From assembly GCF_009832865.1 (NCBI RefSeq), contig NZ_CP047130.1:1674001-1738000 (forward strand): DNA of 64,000 nt. The letters are read 5' to 3'. The first letter of the stretch is position 1. Every line of letters begins with the position of its first letter. Origin of the DNA: Colwellia sp. 20A7. Lineage in GTDB: Bacteria; Pseudomonadota; Gammaproteobacteria; Enterobacterales; Alteromonadaceae. Of the stretch, positions 1-7,637 are shown piece by piece. The translations under genes and the position numbers were made by a program. A model generated the notes under the pieces. That model saw only the letters and a list, made by a program, of their open reading frames with translations, was not told where the DNA came from and made no database searches.

Positions 1-48
1 GTTGCGTCTCGTTGTAGAGTATTTGTTGTATCAAGTTCAAAAGTATAT

Positions 49-828
49 TTATCTATTTTTCTTTTTTACTTTTTCTAAAACGGCCATCATTTCGCCGAAA
101 TCTACCGTCTTATTGTGAGGGAATGAGTATTTTTCTTCCAACAACAATCCTTGCTCTAACGTCGACTTCCATCCCTCGTTGATGAGCTTCTTTAGGTTTT
201 GAGTATTGATTTGGATATGTTCAGCAATTGATTGGGCTTTAGTGAGGGTTTCTTCTAGCAGAGTTTCTTTACTACACAGTTTATTGACTAATCCCCATTG
301 CATAGCAGTTGATGCGTCTATGATATCACCGGAGAGGCTCATTTCGCGTGTGCGGTTAATACCAATAATCCGTGGTAATTTTTGTGACATTCCCCACGTA
401 GGCATCAATCCTACTTTGGCGTGTGTATCTCCAAATATGGCTGAGTCTGCCGCATAAAGAAAATCGCAGTAAAGCGCCAGTTCAAGCCCTCCTGTCATGG
501 CCGCGCCGTTAATGGCGCCGATAATCGGTTTTTTACATTGTTCGAAAGTTTCCATCATCTCACGCTCCTCAACGATATTAGAATCATTGTCAGCAATGTC
601 TTTGAGGTCAACACCGGCACAAAATGCGCGACCAGCACCGGTCAAAACGATAACGTTAACGTCTTTTGCAGCATCAGCGGTTTTAATTGCGTTAATGAGG
701 GCGCTGGTCATCCCCTCTGATATGGCGTTAAGTCTACCTGGGCGGTTAAGTGTAATAAGTGCTACCTTACCGATTTGTTCAGTTAGTACAGGGGAGGGTG
801 CTTGATTATTTGCTTCTATAGTACTCAT
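49..828 (-). CDS. Enoyl-CoA hydratase/isomerase family protein
   Basis: The 259-residue product has the crotonase fold signatures: CoA/oxyanion segment GRAFCAGVDLKDI near residue 65-80 and GAINGAAMTGGLELALYCD near 105-125. The Glu of GLELAL aligns with the first catalytic Glu of classical enoyl-CoA hydratases, but the second (normally in a GQPE motif) is replaced in FGDTHAKVGLMPTWG, so the exact reaction (hydration, isomerisation or other) is uncertain. Expected role is beta-oxidation of an acyl-CoA in the cytoplasm. Length is normal for the family. A damaged near-identical copy lies at about 8379-9094. A palindrome-like motif sits 73 bp upstream of the start (901-917). It is the only clearly intact catabolic gene in the first 4.8 kb. 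Confidence 0.88.
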   Translation of the reverse strand: MSTIEANNQAPSPVLTEQIGKVALITLNRPGRLNAISEGMTSALINAIKTADAAKDVNVIVLTGAGRAFCAGVDLKDIADNDSNIVEEREMMETFEQCKKPIIGAINGAAMTGGLELALYCDFLYAADSAIFGDTHAKVGLMPTWGMSQKLPRIIGINRTREMSLSGDIIDASTAMQWGLVNKLCSKETLLEETLTKAQSIAEHIQINTQNLKKLINEGWKSTLEQGLLLEEKYSFPHNKTVDFGEMMAVLEKVKKKNR

Positions 829-900
829 GGCTTTCCTTTAAATCAGTTGGCGAATTAATGATAATTAAACTGCCGTGAATCTTACTTTAAATACACGGAA

Positions 901-917
901 TGTATCATTGTATTACA
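901..917. promoter_or_regulatory. Candidate operator, copy A of TGTATYATTGTAWTACA
   Basis: The sequence TGTATCATTGTATTACA is a near-palindrome 73 bp upstream of the enoyl-CoA hydratase start. A copy matching at 15 of 17 positions (TGTATTATTGTAATACA, a perfect 7-bp inverted repeat) lies between the VOC operon and fadR at 6314-6330, and the flanks also agree (AA before, AA after). The repeat near two lipid-type gene starts suggests one TetR- or MerR-like regulator. The regulator is not identified. Confidence 0.4.
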
Positions 918-1448
918 AAAATTTATTAATGTGTACTGTGATCTATTTCCTACTAGTTATATATATGTACGGGCAGTTATTGAAATCAATTTCTACTATG
1001 CACATTGGACATTAGCATTAGTTTGATTTTTTATAGGTTCATTGCGTTAAGTGACTCGGGACGGTTTAATGTTAGCCATTCAATATTTTGTTTTGTTTCT
1101 ACTTTTATGTACTCGTACGGAGGTGGTTTGGGTTGGAATAGATTCATTGTAAATTATCTCTATAGCCCAATAATAACTTTGACTTTGTTGCTAGAGGATT
1201 GTACATGGTTTGATATTTTCAGTGGTTTATCAGTAATTTCGAAAATGATAGCTTTCATCTGATGCATGCAGATTCCTGAAAAGTTAGTTAAAAAGATAGA
1301 TTATTAGATGAAACTATATTTTTGTATAATTGTACATTTGTAATACATTGCTATTATTGTGTATACTGTTTCAAAAGGCGGGCATTTTTATGTGTTTTGA
1401 GTGGGATTCATCGGTAGTGTAATTCATTTTTAATCAGTACATAAAAGA
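918..1448. other. Long AT-rich stretch without a recognisable gene
   Basis: No reading frame here resembles a known protein. An 85-codon frame at 1005-1262 is rich in Phe/Ser/Ile, has no ribosome binding site and looks like chance. Around 1323-1375 there are further TTGTAATACATTG-like sequences resembling the operator-like motif at 901-917 but not palindromic. The stretch ends in the IS630 remnant. Confidence 0.4.
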
Positions 1449-1667
1449 GATGGAGCGGGTTATCACAGAAAAGAAGAGGTTGTAAATAAAGCTAAGGAGT
1501 TAGGAATGGCGCTGCATTATTTGCCTGCCTACAGCCCCAATTTAAACCCAATAGAACGGCTAACTAAATTCAAAAGCGAAGAATCTGCTAACATGTTCTT
1601 CAACTCCGAAGCATACGCCCCCTTAAGAAACTTAGGATTGAAAAACACAGTAACGGTGGTAATTTAG
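1449..1667 (+). pseudogene. IS630-family transposase, C-terminal remnant
   Basis: A 72-codon open stretch without a start encodes the end of an IS630/Tc1-like DDE transposase. It contains DGAGYHR (second catalytic Asp region) and LHYLPAYSPNLNPIERL, which includes the last acidic catalytic residue of this family, and stops at TAG. Everything N-terminal to DGAG is missing. It is non-functional debris and marks an old insertion at the edge of the decaying region. Confidence 0.85.
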
Positions 1668-1682
1668 TAATTCTACCTGGTG

Positions 1683-1860
1683 TGCGTTAATCACATAACA
1701 AATAAGAATAGGTGTCGCGCAGCCGACACCTTATTCGGGGGTTGGACAAGCCCGAAGCTCTCTTTATAGTGGAAATAGCGATTTGTTTGTTGAAGGGATT
1801 GCGACCAATTACCTGATCGCAAGACGCACGAAGTTAAGACGTAAAATAACTGATGTTTTT
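1683..1860 (+). other. Unexplained structured stretch, possible group II intron 5' remnant
   Basis: Just after the IS630 remnant the sequence GTGCGTTAATC is followed by a strong hairpin GGTGTCG-CGCAG-CCGACACC at 1711-1730, a G-rich GGGGGTTGGACAAGCCC stretch, and a second hairpin with GCGA/TCGC arms at 1801-1820. A GTGYG start followed by such stems resembles domain I of a bacterial group II intron, but I see no reverse transcriptase or domain V. A 70-codon open frame also runs through it without similarity I recognise. The assignment is tentative. Confidence 0.25.
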
Positions 1861-1970
1861 CGCCGAGTCATTCGTTACTGTTTCATGTTGTCTTTCTTTG
1901 TTTTCCTTTCTCTTTATTATTCATTATAGCCATTATCCTTATTGTATTTGCCTTTCGGCTAGGGCGTTCG

Positions 1971-2340
1971 TGTAATACCGATGCAGTGCATTTTATGGTG
2001 ACAGCAAGGACATATTCTCGTAGGTCTACTTGGCGTAGTTTCTTCTTTCTTGGGTTTTAGCCAGTCGGCTCAGGAGTGATGGCCTTTGTATTGTCTGGAG
2101 CATTTCCGTTAAGTTCAGATAAATATTGTTTTTTCCAGCGAGCGACTGCGGACGAAAAAGCACCTGATATTTCCATGATCTATTTTGTTGTATAGCCTTC
2201 ATCAACCATTAATTTAGCAAATTCTAATTTTTGCTCTGAAGAGACAATAATTCGTGATTTCATATTTTTTACTTGGATCATTTTTTATTCCTGAGAGTTT
2301 GTTATTTTACGCTAAAACTCTCTCCAATATAGTTAGATCA
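1971..2340 (-). pseudogene. IS3-family orfA remnant
   Basis: Read on the minus strand from an ATG at 2281, the frame gives an IS3 OrfA-like protein: KMKSRIIVSS-like start, helix-turn-helix region LVDEGYTT..IMEISGAFSSAVARWKKQYLSEL, then NGNAPDNTKAITPE. In-frame stops interrupt it after about 33 and 73 codons. A TGA-initiated end (TGATCTAACTATATTGG read from 2340 inward) fits an IS3 terminal repeat and marks the junction with the carboxylic acid reductase remnant. orfB is absent. The element is dead. Confidence 0.7.
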
Positions 2341-2869
2341 CTTTAACTCATCTCATCTATAGCTTGATAGTGACCGGTCTTGCGCCAAAGTCATTTTATC
2401 AACTAGCAGCTGACAGTAGCCGGATACAGGCACATTATGAAGGTCTCCCCGTTGATGTTGTCGCGGCAGCCGTTGTTGCCACATCCGCTTCGAGTGCCCG
2501 GTATATCGGGCGTTTAACATTACCAATTATCATGCAGATGATGGTAATTCACTTGATGCGTTCGTTGATTGGATTGAATCGGCGGGTTACCCAATAACAC
2601 GTGTCGGTGATCATGGTGAGTGGTTCAAACCCTTTTCAGAAAAGCTAAATTCTCTGCCGGAAGAACAAAAGCAACGTTCAGCTGTAGATATTACGGGAGT
2701 TTATGCATAGCCTTATCGCAACGATGAAGGAGTGCAATTTGATTGCGAAGAATTTAAGTCGCTCGCTAATGACTTGAGTACAGGAGCAGATATTCCTAGC
2801 TTGGATGAGGCGTATATCCACAAATGTTTGAATTACTTGCAGGTACTTGGATTAATTGAAGAACCTTAA
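2341..2869 (+). pseudogene. Carboxylic acid reductase, C-terminal thioester-reductase remnant
   Basis: The first frame carries YSLIVTGLAPKSFYQL and then IQAHYEGLPVDVVAAAVV. After a frameshift near 2500 the next frame gives FNITNYHADDGNSLDAFVDW, IESAGYPITRVGDHGEWF, an in-frame TAG at about 2707-2710, and IPSLDEAYIHKCLNYLQVLG before TAA. These blocks, in this order, match the last part of the NADPH-binding reductase domain of ATP/NADPH-dependent carboxylic acid reductases (CAR/FadD9 type). The adenylation and carrier domains are absent; the left break coincides with an IS3 end at 2340. One frameshift plus one stop make it non-functional. Confidence 0.75.
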
Positions 2870-3014
2870 CACGGTCGAATAATGCCCGATCCCGTAATAA
2901 GTGCGAGGGTCGGTCAATTATTTCCGTTGTTGAATAACTCTTATGTCGAAGGACTTTTTACAAAATTCAATGGGGTAATTTTAAGTTGACAACGTGGGGC
3001 TAGCTTATAAAAAT

Positions 3015-3056
3015 CAACTAACGGAACCTACGAGTCTCGTTAGTTGGCTGCTATGT
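3015..3056 (+). terminator. Putative rho-independent terminator
   Basis: CAACTAACG (3015-3023) pairs perfectly with CGTTAGTTG (3038-3046), a 9-bp stem with a 14-nt loop, and a T6 run follows at 3055. It lies downstream of the carboxylic acid reductase remnant and may be its original terminator. Confidence 0.5.
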
Positions 3057-3083
3057 TTTTTGAGGGGGCATTCTGGGTAGTGC

Positions 3084-4739
3084 CAGCAGTTCTAGGTAAA
3101 ATTAACAATCAAGCAGACTATGGCCTGTAGCCAAAGTAAAAAAAGACTTTTCGCGCTATTTTTTGTCTCAATAAAAAAATAAAATTATTTATTGAACTTT
3201 TTATCAATGCCAAGATCAGAACAAATTAATTATCTGGTAATCTTATGGCATCATCATTTAAAACAAAAAACACCTAAACTTTAAAACACTTAGAAAATCG
3301 ATGGCGACAAGTTTTAGCGATATTCCAGACAGTCGTCAACAAGGTAAATGTACCTACAGCCAGCATGATGTTTTAATGAGCGCCTTTGCGTGCATGTTCT
3401 TTCAAGACCCTTCATTACTGCATTTTCAAAAACGTCTTGAGCAAAAACGTCTTGAGCAAAAACATCAATGCAATAATCTTAAAAACATTTTTAACGTGAC
3501 TAATATTCCTAGTGATAACCAATTACGTGGTGTGCTTGATAACATACCCAATGAAGTCTTAGCACCTATTTTTAAAGACTTTCATGAAAAACTAAGACGG
3601 CACAAGCATTTAGAAGACTACGCTATTATGCCCAACGTATTGATGTGCACAATTGATGGTACCCAATACCATAGCTCTACCTCAGTGCATTGTGAGTGTT
3701 GTTTAACCAAAGCGCATAAATCAGGTGAAATCACTTATAGTCATGGCGTCCTACAAGGCGCCATCATGCACCCTGATAAGAAACAAGTCATTCCTGTCAT
3801 GCCAGAAGCGATAAAAAATAAAGATGGCACAAAGAAGCAAGACTGTGAGCTCAATGCATCTAAACGCTTTATCGCCAACTTAACCGCAGCACATCCCAGA
3901 CAGAAGTTTATGCTCTGCGGTGATGGTTTAATGTCAAACCAGCCCCTGATTGAAGAAACAATAGCCGGTGACATGCACTATTTATTTGTTGCCAAGCCAG
4001 GTAATCATAAATATTTAGTAGAGTGGCTTAGCGCTTATGATACGCTACCAACCACTGAATTTACGGATACTAAAGGAAATAGTCATATTTATACGTGGCA
4101 AAATGATGTGCCTCTTAATGGCAATAAAAAGACGATAAAGGTGAATTGGTTTCAATATCAGTTCAAAAACAGCCAAGGAAAAATCACCAAGACCCATAGC
4201 TGGGTAACCGACATAGCAATGAGTAAAGATAATGTCATCGCTATGACTAAGGCAGGCCGGTGCCGATGGAAAATTGAAAACGAGTGTTTCAACACACTTA
4301 AAAACCAAGGCTACCACCTAGAGCATAATTACGGTCATGGTGATAAAAACTTGAGTTATAACATGTACCTGCTGACGTTACTTGCTTTTTACTTCCATCA
4401 AATATTTGAATTGACCGATGGAGTGTACCAAGCTTGCCGCGTCTCGTTTGGCTCTAAAGCCCATTTATGGGAGAACTTCAGAGTCACAATTAGGATGATT
4501 ATAGTAGAAGATTGGACTCAATTAATGGACTTAATGCTAAACCCTGATAACTATGAGGACATGAAGGCTAAAAAAATATAAGTCGATATATTTAAAATAG
4601 AGCACTTAACTGTATTACTCGACCTGTGCCTGAAAGAAAAGTTGAAAAACAATTGTCGAGCGGTAAGTTAACAAAAAACTGAAAAATGACTGAAAAAGTC
4701 ATTTTAGCTCATCAAAAGCCAAATCACCGAGAATTGCTG
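3084..4739 (+). mobile_element. Complete insertion sequence with 9-bp target duplication
   Basis: Terminal inverted repeats CAGCAGTTCTAGGT (left, reading in) and CAGCAATTCTCGGT (right, reading in) agree at 12 of 14 positions. They are flanked on both sides by the same 9 bp, GGGTAGTGC (3075-3083 and 4740-4748). The 1656-bp element holds one full-length DDE transposase. The intact target duplication implies a simple insertion with no later rearrangement at its ends, and the open transposase frame suggests it is recent or active. Confidence 0.85.
3301..4581 (+). CDS. DDE transposase (IS4/ISNCY-like)
   Basis: The 426-residue protein starts FSDIPDSRQQGKCTYSQHDVLMSAFACMFF, typical of a DDE transposase N-terminal region (DUF4338/ISNCY-like). 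Candidate catalytic residues are Asp in CTIDGTQYHSS (about 118), Asp in MLCGDGLMSNQ (about 204) and Glu in WKIENECFNTLKNQGYHLEHNYGHG (about 330), the last being a YREK-like motif. It catalyses cut or copy of its own element. Residues 45-55 contain a short duplication (RLEQK twice). I cannot fix the IS family by eye; the 9-bp target duplication should help. Confidence 0.85.
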   Translation: MATSFSDIPDSRQQGKCTYSQHDVLMSAFACMFFQDPSLLHFQKRLEQKRLEQKHQCNNLKNIFNVTNIPSDNQLRGVLDNIPNEVLAPIFKDFHEKLRRHKHLEDYAIMPNVLMCTIDGTQYHSSTSVHCECCLTKAHKSGEITYSHGVLQGAIMHPDKKQVIPVMPEAIKNKDGTKKQDCELNASKRFIANLTAAHPRQKFMLCGDGLMSNQPLIEETIAGDMHYLFVAKPGNHKYLVEWLSAYDTLPTTEFTDTKGNSHIYTWQNDVPLNGNKKTIKVNWFQYQFKNSQGKITKTHSWVTDIAMSKDNVIAMTKAGRCRWKIENECFNTLKNQGYHLEHNYGHGDKNLSYNMYLLTLLAFYFHQIFELTDGVYQACRVSFGSKAHLWENFRVTIRMIIVEDWTQLMDLMLNPDNYEDMKAKKI

Positions 4740-4811
4740 GGGTAGTGCTAGATAAACGGAGTAATAAAGAATAAGATGCGATCAATGAATGAGCGCTTTG
4801 TTCTACACAAA

Positions 4812-5339
4812 CTAATCACCGCCTAATAATTTTTTCATTTCTTCCTTGGTGACTCCGGCAGCTTCTACTGTACTAGGCTCTATCCATTCTCTGATATTAT
4901 TTGTCGTTAATGTTGATATTTCGAGTGCAGTTTCGTCAGGCCCAACAAAATAAATAGATTGGCAAAAACCGTGGTCCATAGGGCCTACACAGTGAACACC
5001 GCAAGATCTTATTCTGTCGCGCATTGCTAATAAATCTTCAAGCGAATCAACATTTAAAGCGTTATGCTGTAATGTTCCAGCCGTAGTAGAGTCGCCAGCA
5101 TTTATAGAATGAGTGACACCAAGTTCAATAACGTCACTTGTACGTAAAGTACATAGAAATGAAATCATTGAATTTTTATTAAGTTGCATCACTGCTCGAA
5201 CTGCTGCTTTGGACTGATCGGCCCATTTTATAGATACCAAAGGTAAGGCAAGTACATCAGAAAAATATGCTAGTGTTGACTTCATGTCTTTCGTATTAAG
5301 TTCTAAATTACTATAGTCATTTAGCTGAATATTTTTCAT
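4812..5339 (-). CDS. VOC family (glyoxalase-fold) protein, 175 aa
   Basis: One vicinal-oxygen-chelate module: DYSNLELNTKDMKSTLAYFSDVLALPLV opens with the usual beta strand and helix, and GTLQHNALNVDSLEDLLAMRDRI and DETALEISTL supply the later strands. Such proteins are dioxygenases, lyases, isomerases or resistance proteins. The position-1 metal His of its partner is replaced by Asn/Glu here (LELNT), so metal binding may be altered. It follows the 255-aa VOC gene with a 4-bp ATGA overlap, so the two are translationally coupled and may form a heteromer. Substrate is unknown. Confidence 0.75.
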   Translation of the reverse strand: MKNIQLNDYSNLELNTKDMKSTLAYFSDVLALPLVSIKWADQSKAAVRAVMQLNKNSMISFLCTLRTSDVIELGVTHSINAGDSTTAGTLQHNALNVDSLEDLLAMRDRIRSCGVHCVGPMDHGFCQSIYFVGPDETALEISTLTTNNIREWIEPSTVEAAGVTKEEMKKLLGGD

Positions 5340-6103
5340 AGCTTTCTCCAGGAATTAAAAATAGCGTGATACAAGAAATGTGAGAATAAAGTCAGTCCTG
5401 CAGTTACTTTTCGCATTTGGAAGGGCGATTTTTGATTGGGAGGAAGAGCTTCTTGTGTAAAATTGAATAACGTTTCATCTGATACAGAAATCATAGTTCT
5501 ATAAAGAGCTGGAGGATAGTGCATCCTGAATCCTGCGTCTTGTCCAATAGGGACATTTTTTATAGGTGAGTTTGAATTGCTATAAGCTTTAGGGTGCTTC
5601 AATTTTTCTAGCTCATTTTCATCAATGCCTACGGCAAGCGCTGCATCGTTGTCCCAAAGATCGTCTTCATTAGTCTCTTGCTTACAGGCTACTTCCAGCA
5701 ACATTCCTTCTGGTCCGGAAAATTGTATTGAGCAATTATTAGATTTAGGTGTGGTAAATGCAATACCTTTAGCTGTTAATCTATCTTTCAAGTTGGCTAA
5801 ACCTTCAATAGATTCAACGTTGAAAGATAGATGATGCATGGTCCCTCTAGTACTTGTTCCATCCATAGTACCTGGGTGAGTCTTGCCCACCTGAATGTTA
5901 GTACTAACTGTTGGGTGGTAAACAAAGGCTAGTAATGCAGATTCATTAATTGTTAAAAAGCCATGGATAGTGCCCTTCACGCCGTGCATCCAGTATAATG
6001 CAGCAAGGGGGAATCCTAAGACATCATTAAAATAGAGTAGTGTTTTTCTCATATCTGACGTTGAAATAGCAACGTGATTAAATCCGTTGGGTTGTAAAGT
6101 CAT
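5336..6103 (-). CDS. VOC family (glyoxalase-fold) protein, 255 aa
   Basis: Residues 1-145 form a VOC module: FNHVAISTSDMRKTLLYFNDVLGFPL, then TRGTMHHLSFNVESIEGLANLKDRL, then FSGPEGMLLEVAC. His near 10, His near 93 and Glu near 137 sit where bivalent metal ligands are expected. The remaining 110 residues are an unusual C-terminal extension containing AGFRMHYPPALYRTM and a Phe/His-rich end. It is the first gene of a two-gene operon transcribed away from fadR. A dioxygenase or lyase acting on a catabolic intermediate is plausible; the substrate cannot be read from sequence. Confidence 0.72.
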   Translation of the reverse strand: MTLQPNGFNHVAISTSDMRKTLLYFNDVLGFPLAALYWMHGVKGTIHGFLTINESALLAFVYHPTVSTNIQVGKTHPGTMDGTSTRGTMHHLSFNVESIEGLANLKDRLTAKGIAFTTPKSNNCSIQFSGPEGMLLEVACKQETNEDDLWDNDAALAVGIDENELEKLKHPKAYSNSNSPIKNVPIGQDAGFRMHYPPALYRTMISVSDETLFNFTQEALPPNQKSPFQMRKVTAGLTLFSHFLYHAIFNSWRKL

Positions 6104-6313
6104 CTTTTTTCCTTTTAATATTTATAGTGATGTTAGTTATCTATTTTCAGATAAATATTCTCTACTCATATCTTTTTTAGTACGTTTTTTTTCGTTATTT
6201 TAAGGGGCCAGTGTATGACGGCTGACGGACAGTATTTCGACAACTAGGCTAAGAAGTTAAATAATATTTAACTTCAATGATTTACTTATAGTAATTAAAC
6301 CGCATTATGGTAA

Positions 6314-6330
6314 TGTATTATTGTAATACA
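6314..6330. promoter_or_regulatory. Candidate operator, copy B (perfect palindrome)
   Basis: TGTATTA-TTG-TAATACA is a perfect 7-bp inverted repeat between the divergent VOC operon and fadR. It matches the site at 901-917 at 15 of 17 positions. It may control either or both flanking genes. Confidence 0.4.
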
Positions 6331-6334
6331 ATAT

Positions 6335-6373
6335 CACGGGTGGTTACTATATACAATATAACTACCTCCCGTG
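6335..6373. repeat. Imperfect inverted repeat upstream of fadR
   Basis: CACGGGTGGTTA (6335-6346) is roughly complementary to TAACTACCTCCCGTG (6359-6373), with the outer six base pairs perfect. It lies between the 7-bp palindrome and the 18-bp palindrome in the same intergenic region. Confidence 0.45.
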
Positions 6374-6399
6374 CTGACAAAAAATATACTTCGTTATAT

Positions 6400-6442
6400 T
6401 TAACTACATGTACCAAATACATATTTTGGTACATGTAGTTAA
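6400..6442. promoter_or_regulatory. 18-bp perfect inverted repeat 33 bp upstream of fadR
   Basis: TTAACTACATGTACCAAA (6400-6417) and its exact reverse complement (6425-6442) are separated by 7 nt. There is no T run on either side that would make it a simple terminator, and the fadR start is only 33 bp away, so it would sit over the promoter or in the 5' leader of fadR. It could be an operator, a leader hairpin or a mobile palindromic element. It does not resemble the FadR operator I know (TGGNNNNNCCA core). Confidence 0.6.
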
Positions 6443-6474
6443 TAGTTGAAATTTTAGATACCGTTTGGAGTAGT

Positions 6475-7185
6475 ATGGTTATTAAAGTACAAAGCCCTGC
6501 AGGATTTGCAGAGCAATATATTGTTGAGTCAATTTGGAATGGAGGTTTTCCGCCTGGCTCAATATTACCGGCTGAACGAGTGTTGTCTGAACATATAGGT
6601 GTTACTCGGACAACGTTACGTGAAGTTTTACAACGACTTTCACGCGATGGTTGGTTGACCATTAAACATGGTAAACCCACTAAAGTGAATAACTTTTGGG
6701 ATACGTGTAGTTTAAATATTCTTGAAACACTCACTCAACTTGACCAAGAAGGGGTTCCTGATTTAGTTGATAACTTAATGTCTGCAAGAACTAATATTAG
6801 CGCAATTTATGTTCGCAGTGCGATTAAAAAAAACCCTAAAAAAACGATTGAATTAATCAAAACGTATGAAAATATTGAAGATACAAGTCAAGCATTTGCT
6901 GAGTTCGATTATCGACTGAATATAGAATTAGCTTCGGTTGCAGGTAACTCTATTTATTTACTTATTTTGAATGGTTTTAAAGGTCTATATTCACGTCTAG
7001 GTTTATTATATTATACTAACCCTAAAGGTCGTGACATTACACGTGTTTATTATAAAAATTTAATCGAGTTAGCCAGTAAAAATAAATTCGATGAATCTTC
7101 ATTTTGTGTACGTGAATATGGTGTTGAGTCAGGCAAAATTTGGTTAGAGCTTAAAGATGATGTACTTAAAGAGTTATCCGAATAA
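6475..7185 (+). CDS. fadR: Fatty acid metabolism regulator FadR
   Basis: The 236-residue protein matches E. coli FadR closely along its length: MVIKVQSPAGFAEQYIVESIW, then the GntR winged helix PPGSILPAERVLSEHIGVTRTTLREVLQRLSRDGWLTIKHGKPTKVNNFW, then the all-helical acyl-CoA domain (NILETL, AFAEFDYRLN, ASGNSIYLLILNGFKGLYSRLG-like, ESGKIW). FadR is released from DNA by long-chain acyl-CoA; it represses beta-oxidation genes and activates unsaturated fatty acid synthesis in enterobacteria. It stands alone, divergent from a VOC operon, behind three inverted repeats. Its nearness to acyl-CoA genes (ETF, dehydrogenase) is suggestive, but I found no clear FadR box near them. Confidence 0.95.
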   Translation: MVIKVQSPAGFAEQYIVESIWNGGFPPGSILPAERVLSEHIGVTRTTLREVLQRLSRDGWLTIKHGKPTKVNNFWDTCSLNILETLTQLDQEGVPDLVDNLMSARTNISAIYVRSAIKKNPKKTIELIKTYENIEDTSQAFAEFDYRLNIELASVAGNSIYLLILNGFKGLYSRLGLLYYTNPKGRDITRVYYKNLIELASKNKFDESSFCVREYGVESGKIWLELKDDVLKELSE

Positions 7186-7260
7186 ACGACTACAAACTAA
7201 CACAAGAAATTGTGCTTATTAAGCAAAGAGCATAAATACTTGCGGGCTTATTAAAAAACC

Positions 7261-7488
7261 TTGTATCCTCATTTTAATTCAATCATAAAACTCGGTTGGT
7301 TCGATAAAAGCTTAAATAGGGCATTTAACACTGAAAACTACGACGAAAATGTTGTGCTTTGCCAATCTAATCGTTTTATTGAGTCACTTCCTTATAACAA
7401 GATAAGTAATAGAACTGACTTTGAAAAAGTGATTGATAAAAACAGACTTGCTTATTGGAATATTATATCGAACGCTCAGAAGAATTAG
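7261..7488 (+). CDS. Unrecognised short ORF, possibly a gene remnant
   Basis: A 75-codon frame opening at TTG (or upstream of it) reads as ordinary protein (HFNSIIKLGWFDKSLNRAFN, then IDKNRLAYWNII), with no low-complexity bias. There is no good ribosome binding site and no ATG near the start, which suggests the 3' part of a broken gene. I do not recognise the family. It sits between fadR and the chimeric pseudogene. Confidence 0.25.
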   Translation: MYPHFNSIIKLGWFDKSLNRAFNTENYDENVVLCQSNRFIESLPYNKISNRTDFEKVIDKNRLAYWNIISNAQKN

Positions 7489-7574
7489 CTTCAGAGATGA
7501 CTGATTTTGTTCAAAAGCAATATTTATAATAAAGTTAATCTCTCAATTGAATAAATGATGGAAATTAATGAATA

Positions 7575-7597
7575 ACGGATGGGATACTGCCATCCGT
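7575..7597. repeat. 8-bp inverted repeat, possible transcript end
   Basis: ACGGATGG (7575-7582) pairs with CCATCCGT (7590-7597) across a 7-nt loop. No T run follows on either strand, so termination is uncertain. It lies 40 bp past the end of the minus-strand pseudogene. Confidence 0.3.
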
Positions 7598-7637
7598 ACA
7601 TTCGAGGGGCTGTTTGTATTTGTGTTAATTAAACGAC

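Noticed and set aside
1005..1262. 85-codon plus-strand frame in the first intergenic region
   Set aside because: No ribosome binding site, biased composition and no recognisable domain; judged a chance frame in AT-rich DNA.
1711..1730. Simple transcription terminator
   Set aside because: The stem is strong, but it is followed by TTATTCGGGG rather than a T run, and further stems follow; a structured RNA remnant fits better.
2364..2597. 77-codon frame taken as a separate gene
   Set aside because: It is the first part of the carboxylic acid reductase remnant read past a frameshift; the tail after about residue 46 is out of frame.
6318..6734. 138-codon minus-strand frame over the fadR upstream region
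   Set aside because: Antisense to the well-supported fadR 5' end and covering the inverted repeats; no domain or ribosome site.
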